Assembly: GCF_003144195.1 (NCBI RefSeq) | Contig: NW_020290010.1 | Coordinates: forward strand, 248,001-312,000 | Direction: 5' to 3' | Length of the DNA: 64,000 bases | Source: Ceraceosorus guamensis | Lineage: Eukaryota > Basidiomycota > Exobasidiomycetes > Ceraceosorales > Ceraceosoraceae | In this document: in pieces, positions 57,655-64,000 of the stretch | How positions within the stretch are numbered: the stretch's first letter is position 1 | How the letters are laid out: each line of letters starts with the position of its first letter | Notes under the pieces: generated by a model | What the model saw: the letters and a program-made list of their open reading frames with translations, nothing else | Told to the model about the DNA's origin: nothing | The model's database searches: none | Program-made: the position numbers and the translations under genes

Positions 57655-59179
57655 GACCGCGGTAGAGGTTGCGTGTCGCGCGGCGAAAGCATGTGGAATG
57701 GGAAGAGACGGGGAATGCAGCAAGCATCCGGCTGCCTGCTGCTCGCCATGCAGCTACTTATTGCCCGCGGCTGCTGGCTGCTGCTGACGTTCATCGTTAT
57801 AAGCGCATGCATCAGCACATGCTTCAGCAGACAGCAACACAAGACTTTGCCAGGTTTTGCTGCTGCTGCTGCTGCCGCTGCTTGTGAGCGCGTCCGCGCC
57901 GCGTATGCATCGCAGCTAGGCAACAGGCGCGCCCTGCTGGCCAGCCTGCCACAGCCGCTTCGTGTGTGCGGTATATACGTAAAGCTGCGCGCCGTCTGTT
58001 GAGGCCACCCGACCTTGACTTTCCATGTTTTTGCTTTCTGAGACCTGCTCGCTTCTGATTTGAAACCATAACCTCACAGCTGGTGAATGCTACTCTCACG
58101 CCTAAGCATCGGCCATCAGACCCGCCGTCAATCCTCGTCGTGGGCAGTCTTAGCCTTGGGTCGTCAGGAAGCTCCGCATGCTCAGAGCTTTCTTCTCTCG
58201 TCGTATCCCTCACGACTGTCAACCCTTTTCGATATGTGTTCACGGTTGACGCTGCGTGCGACAGCCTCCGCGTTGCTGCTTCCTGACTATGCTTGTGCCG
58301 TTGCTGATGTTGCCTGGCTCGGCGGGTTGACTTGCCTCGTACATCGTGCTGCGTGCTCAGCATACACCGGCTCGCAGCATGCGGCCCGGCCCGTCAGGTC
58401 ACCGCGGATATACAAGCATCAGACTCTGGCACGCGCACACGGATGTTTCGCTCTACGTACGCGGGGCTTGCGAGATCTGGCGCACGCAAGAACTACAGAT
58501 TGAGGGCGTTGAAAGCTGTCCTCGTTGACAGAAGCTACGCCGCTCATCATCGTGAATTCAATTACTTCGACACTGCGACCTGGAAGCCTTTCTTCATTAG
58601 TTGTGATTCGTGAATTTAGTCACGCGGATAATCATATTTACCGATACTTCTTTGATCCCAATCAAGTCACTCGCGAGAGAAAGCAGCACGATCATGCAGC
58701 CTCCACGGTGGAAACAACAGCAGACGTAGGCACGCGTGTCAACACGCGCTGAGCTCAGTGCACGTGACAGTATCAGTGTGTCACCATGGCTAACGCGCCT
58801 AACGCGTTTTGATTCAATCAAAAGTGATTAACTTGTATCAAGTCCGAACTCGGCTTGACTCACCCAACTGCCGGCCCTCCTTCTTGGAAGCATCGTGTGG
58901 CGAAGTGAACAGGTCATCGAAGCAAGACCTGTCCCGGGCGCTAATTCGAAATGGTGAATGGTGAATGAGCAATCATGCCAGCCTTTTCGTACTCCATGCC
59001 CGATCGTGAGCAAGTGGCTGTGCATTTTCGCACACCATGCCAGCTGCATAAGTCTCGAATCTGGATACTGTAGCAACGCCCGGCCACCGGCCAACTTCGC
59101 TGTGCCACGTGCATCTGTAAGCGCTTGCGCTACATCTGAAATTGACTCGCATCTGTATGAGCTATAGACGCGCATTGGG

Positions 59180-59200
59180 CTCGAAAATGCCGAGATCTGC
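59180..59200. repeat. 21-base exact copy of a MADS-gene exon segment
   Basis: The word starting CTCGAAAATGCC and ending GAGATCTGC is identical at 59180-59200 and at 56476-56496, where it lies in exon 1 of the MADS gene. Flanks differ at once on both sides. Confidence 0.7.
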
Positions 59201-60770
59201 TGCCAGTCACGAGTTGCTGCCTTGCTCATAATCTTTGCGTCACTACCGCCACCCTTTGCACATTGTGGTACGTCCTCCTGGTAAACCTAAATCCCGACTA
59301 GCCTTCGATGCTCGCACGTCGATTCACATACTAGAGCTCCAAGCTGGCTTGCGTGGAGCCAAATTGCAAAGGGGCACAAGACGCTGCATGGGGCAAAGGC
59401 AAAGGACGGTATATCTATCTAGGTCGCGGTAGCGCCAATGCACAGTAGCTCCGGCGAATCACGAATCTGTGGCAGCAGCAGCAGCAATTGAGTGTGAGTC
59501 TCTCGTTCTGTGCTTAGCATCGAGTTGGGGCAATCACAAGCATGATGAAGTATTTTGCGGATGTAAAAGGGGTTCATCGCACATGCGAGAGCCCCGCTTA
59601 CCGAGAGCGCATAAAAATCGTGTGGATCTTTCCGCTGCCTTCCTTCTGATTTGGTGATGGTGATGGCGGATCTTGGACGTGGCTCCGCAGGGGGCCGGCA
59701 GCATCACTTGAGCATGCAACAATTGTGAGCTTGCGCTGACTCGTCTTGCCCTGCACTGGACCAGATTCTCGCCCCCTATCCCCTCGACTCTTGACGTGGA
59801 CTGATCACTGTTCACAAGTTCCAGAGAAGTCTTGTTTGCACATTCGCGACTGGTGAGTGATGTATTGCGTTTCGTACCGAGAAATCTGTACCTAGCTCTT
59901 GCCCTCCTCTGCAAGAGGTGGGCTCTGTGTCATCCATTCAAATCGCTTTGCCCAACGTCTTGGACTTCGCTTGGCGATGCGCGCAAGTATTCGTAATTCA
60001 TCATGGGATTTGGGCACATGTGTCTGATACTTATGCCGAATGACGCTGTGTCAGTAGTATCTCCTAAGTCTACGAGCAAGCATTTCGACAAATGATCGAG
60101 GACGAATGCACTCGTGACTGCCACGTTGCACTGCGACGCAGCGGTCGAGCGTCAGCTCAACCGACGTAGCATTCACGATTGCGACCAAACAGGGACGAAG
60201 CTGCAGTGATTCGCCAAGCTCAGCATCACGGAGGCCTGGTTACAGCTGTGTTCGCTGTGTTCAGCCTATCTTCAATCGAAACTTTTACGTTTGAATCACG
60301 AATGAATTTGAGGATATCTCGCAGAGTAGCCCTTGCGTAGAGAGAGAGGGCGCTTTTCTGGTTGGGACACAACTCTCGTACGAGAAGAAGAATGCATTCG
60401 CAGGGCAATGTCACGTGTTACGCCTTGTCGAGTTGTTAAATCATGAATTGATGAATCTGAAATCGTGAGTGCGTGCAGCTATCGTTCAGCACATCCGAAC
60501 GTCCGACTGTAGACTTCTGCTATATCCCCAGATCTCCAGCAACAAGTTCCCATCACGCAGCTTTTCGAGAGCAAGCTTACAAACGGCGCATAAGACACTC
60601 GTCCGTCTGCTACGTCGCCTCGGTTGATGCTGCGAAACGGCTTCCTCCCAGCAACGCGATGCCCTCTCACAGCTTGCAATGCGCTTCCGATCGATCGCAA
60701 CGCAGTCATGCCTGGAGGGAGCCGCAGAGGTAGCACGGCGCACCGCATTGCTTCCCTTCTGTCTCGGAAG

Positions 60771-63700
60771 ATGTCGAATGCGGTGCCAGCGTGTTGTGGC
60801 AGCTTCGCATCCGCACACCCAGCTACACATGCACGAGGCGTGGCCACCCGAGCCCCGCTATACTTCAATCCGACTCGACCGGACTTTTTGCCTACGAACC
60901 GCAACGGCAGGACCAATGCAAGACAAGCTGACGACAGAACTAGCGCCTCCGCGAGCAACACTGTCGCGACTGTCAAAACGGGTCGGTCCTGGCTCTCCTC
61001 CACCCCCCCGCCAAATCTGGTCCTCAGCCGCTTCAGCCCTTCTCAGCCCCCTCTGCCCGAAGACGGCCCGCTATGGACGCCTAGAGGGGTCAAATCACAT
61101 CGTGCCATTCATCAGATGCTCGAATCTCGTGACGGGGACTGGTACAAAGCAGCTTGGAACGTGTGGAACGATTTGCCAGTAGAACAGCGCATCTTGCCTG
61201 CTCCGCTGTTTACCCGACTCTTCTGGGCTTGCTCGCGCACACATCCCGGGGCAAGACCGCGTTTATCTTCAGACAGGCCTCAAAGCATTGCGAGCGGCTG
61301 CTCTGACCATGTGCGCGAGGAAGCGGCTGATTTACGTGAAGCGCTTGCTCATCTGAAGCGACTAGATGCGCTGGCTAGATACGGCAAGGAAGCTCACCGA
61401 CGACTGCACATCACCGAGCTGCACGCGCTCTTGCACGCACATCTGCTTCCCCGCCAGCTTCTCAGTGCCACCTTGGATGATACAGAGCGGCACGAATTTC
61501 GCAAGCTCGACTCGCCCAGGATTATCAACCTGCTCGCGCAGCATCCTCACTTTGTGCTAGACTGCGAACTTCATCGCGAGGCATTGATGGGGCTAATATG
61601 GTCACACGGCTGGGACGATGACATTGCAAAATTGGTCCGACGATTGACGCTCCAAGGTTGGCGCGATACCAGAAAGAGCTTTCATAGGGCGCTGATGCAT
61701 GTCATCATGCACAGCCCCGCTGTTAAGGACAAGTTGAGCGCGCAAGAGGAAGCCATCAGCATTGCCATGCGGATGGGACCAGTGGCCTTGCCGCCCAGCG
61801 ATATCGTAGCGAGCGTCTTTCAACAATGGTCCACGCCCGAGCTGCGGGCGTTCCGCAATCTAGAAGCGAGCAAAAGCTCGAGGGTATGCGCGTTCGATCC
61901 AGCCCACCACGAAGCGCTGCGCCCCCATGCAATGCTGGAGCTGCTTGTGCGGGAGGACGCCGTATCAGACGTGTCGAGGCAAGCGGAGCGAATGCTCCAC
62001 CAACGTCTCGGCAGCATACCATTAGGTCTGCCGCAGGAGTTGGACTACTCAGGGTATTCTCAAGAAGTCAGTCGAAATGCCAGCGTAAGCTTGGAGGATA
62101 GCGCGTCGGAGTCAGATCATGCAAAGGACACAACGTCTTTGGCCGGACCCCCGAGCTCCAGCAAATTCTGGCGTGCCGACTTTAGCTCGCTAGGAAGCGA
62201 CAGCGACCTCGCCCTCCCCTCCTTCGTGGGTTGGGATCCACACGTCAAATTGGGATACGCCATCTCTCGCGCACATGCCCTGCGTGCCCTTGAGGCGTGC
62301 AAACGCGCACGAGACGCCAGACCGGCACTGCTTGCAGCGGTCGAGCTCTTTACACGACTGCCTCGCTCGAGCTCTGTGCACGCAGCGCGGGCGCTTGATG
62401 CGCTTCTAGGCGCATTCGACGCCTTGATCAGCTCAGCGGAGCAAGTCCCATCGGAAGTCCTCTGCGAGGTCAGGAGGCCCGACAACACTACACGAGGCGC
62501 TATCGCCGAGGTTGCTCACAAGTTCGTCGCCGTCGACCCTCAACTGAGGTACTTGCCATTAGAACAGCATCTGCGCCTCCTCCAGCACCTTGTTGTGTGC
62601 GCGCACACTTCCCTTGCAAGCACATTTTGGTCGCCCTTAAACGCCAAGACCTTGGAGGGCACGAGGGATTCTCTGACGGCGCAAAGTGCTTCGAGCGCAT
62701 TGCCTGAATCTCACGCGCGAGACCTGCTCGCCATGGCATTGTGGCGGTTGCCTTCTCCCAAAGGCGGCTACGAACTGACCCCCAGGTGGAGTGAGACAGC
62801 CCCACACATTGAGCTGGCCCTGGAGGTGTTTCGCGTGCACGGCGCCAAGCTTGCGCTACCCACAATTTTGATCGTACGTCTGGTGCGAGAACTTTTGACG
62901 TCTCCCAAGACGGGCGCACAGGCCATAGAGGTGTTGGAGCATCTTTCAGATCTTTCGATCCCGCTGAACCCCGGTCTAGCGAGAGGGATTGTTCAGGCAT
63001 TCGCAGAAGCAGGAGATATGTGGGCTGACCAAGCTCTAAGCATCGCCGAGGCCTTCTGGAAAGCTTTTCTTGAGAAACAGTCTCACCGGGATCCCGCGCT
63101 CGCTCTGAGCATGCTGGCTTATGCGATCGACGCTGGTGGTCGCTCGTTCGTGGGGTGGTCACCGACGCGGCGCAAGCGCGTGCTTGGTCTCTTTACCATT
63201 TTTCGCCAGCAACTGGAGATTTCCATCAAGAATTCCAATCGACAAGGCAGTCTGGCTCCCGAGAATCTGCGCCTAGACGCGTATCCGCAGCTCCTCGACT
63301 TCGGGTACTTCCACGTCGACAAGTCTGGTCGAATCGAGTCTCTGATAGAGCAGCTCATGAAAAGAGGAGCACTTCAAAGCTACCCGATCAGCCGGTCTAT
63401 GATTCGGCTGGCCTACAATGGCGCAGCGCGGGCCGTGCTAGCGGAGCCAGCATACGAGCTCGGACTTGCTGGCGTGCAACTCGAACCTCTGCCTGATGAC
63501 TTTTTGTCTCCGCCTCTCACACCGGGAAAACCGTCTCGCGGCGCTTCGCACAAGATCCCCGACTCGGTCGATCCCACTTTTTCCAAAATCCTCTCCGAGC
63601 TCGAGGATGACCTTGGGGTGCAGCTCGACTCTCGAGCCTGGGGCTTGCTCATCGTCGCTTGGCTGTTGCCGTATCAAAAGCCGAAGCAAGCGGGACGCTC

Positions 63701-64000
63701 TCGTTCGCGACCGCCCTCGTGGCCGGAAATGGGTCTAGAGGAGGCAGACGTGTTCGACTTTGCCCGGAACGACTTTTTGGACGAAGCGTTGGCCCTATTT
63801 GACGCTGCCAAGGATGCTCGGTATGAGAGGGGCGGTATGCTCAACCTGCCGCTCAACGCCGCGACCACGCCATCAGCCGAAGCCGCGCCGGTTCTGCTAA
63901 AAAGTGGCCACGTGGGACGGCTCATCGTAGCTCTGGCTCGGGCTGAGCGTTTCGAAGACGCTTGGCGGGTTTATGATGACTTTTACGCACATTACGCTCC
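60771..64000 (+). CDS. Large probable mitochondrial PPR-like helical-repeat protein (3' end outside window)
   Basis: One frame is open from the ATG at 60771 to the end of the window, at least 1076 residues without an intron or stop. The N-terminus (MSNAVPACCGSFASAHPATH, then ARGVATRAPLYFNP) is rich in Ala, Ser and Arg with no acidic residue for about 35 positions, as in mitochondrial presequences. The body is almost wholly helical with repeated Leu/Ala-rich pairs, and the last visible repeat, GRLIVALARAERFEDAWRVYDDF, has the look of a pentatricopeptide repeat. Large fungal PPR-like proteins of this sort act in mitochondrial RNA processing, stability or translation. That role is inferred from fold type and targeting only; repeats in the first two thirds are degenerate and a different helical-repeat family is possible. 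A Ser/Asp-rich insert lies around residues 425-470. Confidence 0.7.
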   Translation, partial: MSNAVPACCGSFASAHPATHARGVATRAPLYFNPTRPDFLPTNRNGRTNARQADDRTSASASNTVATVKTGRSWLSSTPPPNLVLSRFSPSQPPLPEDGPLWTPRGVKSHRAIHQMLESRDGDWYKAAWNVWNDLPVEQRILPAPLFTRLFWACSRTHPGARPRLSSDRPQSIASGCSDHVREEAADLREALAHLKRLDALARYGKEAHRRLHITELHALLHAHLLPRQLLSATLDDTERHEFRKLDSPRIINLLAQHPHFVLDCELHREALMGLIWSHGWDDDIAKLVRRLTLQGWRDTRKSFHRALMHVIMHSPAVKDKLSAQEEAISIAMRMGPVALPPSDIVASVFQQWSTPELRAFRNLEASKSSRVCAFDPAHHEALRPHAMLELLVREDAVSDVSRQAERMLHQRLGSIPLGLPQELDYSGYSQEVSRNASVSLEDSASESDHAKDTTSLAGPPSSSKFWRADFSSLGSDSDLALPSFVGWDPHVKLGYAISRAHALRALEACKRARDARPALLAAVELFTRLPRSSSVHAARALDALLGAFDALISSAEQVPSEVLCEVRRPDNTTRGAIAEVAHKFVAVDPQLRYLPLEQHLRLLQHLVVCAHTSLASTFWSPLNAKTLEGTRDSLTAQSASSALPESHARDLLAMALWRLPSPKGGYELTPRWSETAPHIELALEVFRVHGAKLALPTILIVRLVRELLTSPKTGAQAIEVLEHLSDLSIPLNPGLARGIVQAFAEAGDMWADQALSIAEAFWKAFLEKQSHRDPALALSMLAYAIDAGGRSFVGWSPTRRKRVLGLFTIFRQQLEISIKNSNRQGSLAPENLRLDAYPQLLDFGYFHVDKSGRIESLIEQLMKRGALQSYPISRSMIRLAYNGAARAVLAEPAYELGLAGVQLEPLPDDFLSPPLTPGKPSRGASHKIPDSVDPTFSKILSELEDDLGVQLDSRAWGLLIVAWLLPYQKPKQAGRSRSRPPSWPEMGLEEADVFDFARNDFLDEALALFDAAKDARYERGGMLNLPLNAATTPSAEAAPVLLKSGHVGRLIVALARAERFEDAWRVYDDFYAHYA

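Larger units (their letters stand above)
56740..60770. other. Large divergent spacer between the MADS gene and the PPR-like gene
   Basis: No supported gene in 4 kb. It has many dispersed words (58603-58615, 59456-59467, 60171-60180, 60293-60307), a CTGC tetranucleotide run (57633-57654), CTG-rich tracts near 57770 and 57860, and a 21-base copy of MADS-gene sequence at 59180-59200. The part next to 56740 must hold the MADS leader, since no ATG occurs on that strand for about 450 bases above the chosen start. Confidence 0.55.

Noticed and set aside
57595-58363. Frames of 135 and 179 codons around CTG-rich tracts
   Set aside because: Low-complexity Cys/Ala/Gln runs from trinucleotide repeats; no gene structure.
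60226-60414. 62-codon minus-strand frame with a protein-like stretch
   Set aside because: No in-frame ATG, contains a copy of the dispersed intergenic word, no splice partners.
1-64000. Search for transposons, LTR elements or virus-like genes
   Set aside because: No transposase, reverse transcriptase, integrase or capsid-like frame and no long terminal repeats were seen by eye.

Overview
The window is nuclear DNA of a filamentous or yeast-like fungus, almost certainly a basidiomycete. The genes are split by many short introns (mostly 50-160 nt, GTRAGT donors, NAG acceptors), the GC content is moderately high, and every recognisable protein is eukaryotic and fungal in type (Las1, Ntr1/TFIP11, Pam16, Dal5-type permease, Ste7/Fuz7-type MAPKK, Mcm1-type MADS protein). 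Spacers carry a dispersed word close to ATTC(A/G)(T/C)GATT. That word, with the gene content, reminds me of smut fungi (Ustilaginomycotina); this placement is inference. I saw no transposon, virus-like element, rRNA, tRNA or CRISPR array.

Layout. 1-7 kb: the 3' end of an unknown low-complexity gene, an eight-exon SAM methyltransferase, then a 4.7-kb gene-empty stretch. 7-20 kb: a long Ser-rich protein with an Ecl1-like Cys4 motif, an Hrp1-type two-RRM protein (minus), the mitochondrial import-motor subunit Pam16, and a BTB/POZ protein. 20-28 kb: an alpha/beta hydrolase, a Derlin with a long tail (minus) and the pre-rRNA nuclease Las1 (minus). 28-39 kb: the spliceosome-disassembly G-patch protein Ntr1, fumarase with a separate presequence exon (minus), and a Dal5/Tna1-like permease. 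39-50 kb: an orphan seven-TM protein with long loop and tail (minus), a weak small-gene candidate (minus), an ER cyclophilin ending in KDEL that appears to have an alternative membrane-anchor exon (minus), and a Ste7/Fuz7-type MAPKK. 50-64 kb: an unrecognised protein, a short-chain dehydrogenase, an Mcm1-type MADS factor (minus), a 4-kb spacer, and a probable mitochondrial PPR-like protein running off the end.

Exon models were joined by hand from donor and acceptor sites with phase checked at every junction; nearly all close in frame. The genes do not form a pathway cluster; this is ordinary housekeeping chromosome. Some share themes: ER folding and degradation (cyclophilin B, Derlin), ribosome and mRNA processing (Las1, Ntr1, Hrp1), mitochondrion (Pam16, fumarase, PPR-like protein), and mating or signalling (Ste7-type MAPKK, Mcm1-type factor).

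The most interesting locus is the cyclophilin. A GT donor lies inside the codons of its VKDEL tail, in phase with a downstream ATG-less exon that has a strong acceptor and encodes a luminal linker, one transmembrane helix and a cytosolic tail. Alternative splicing would switch one chaperone between a KDEL-retrieved soluble form and a membrane-anchored form.
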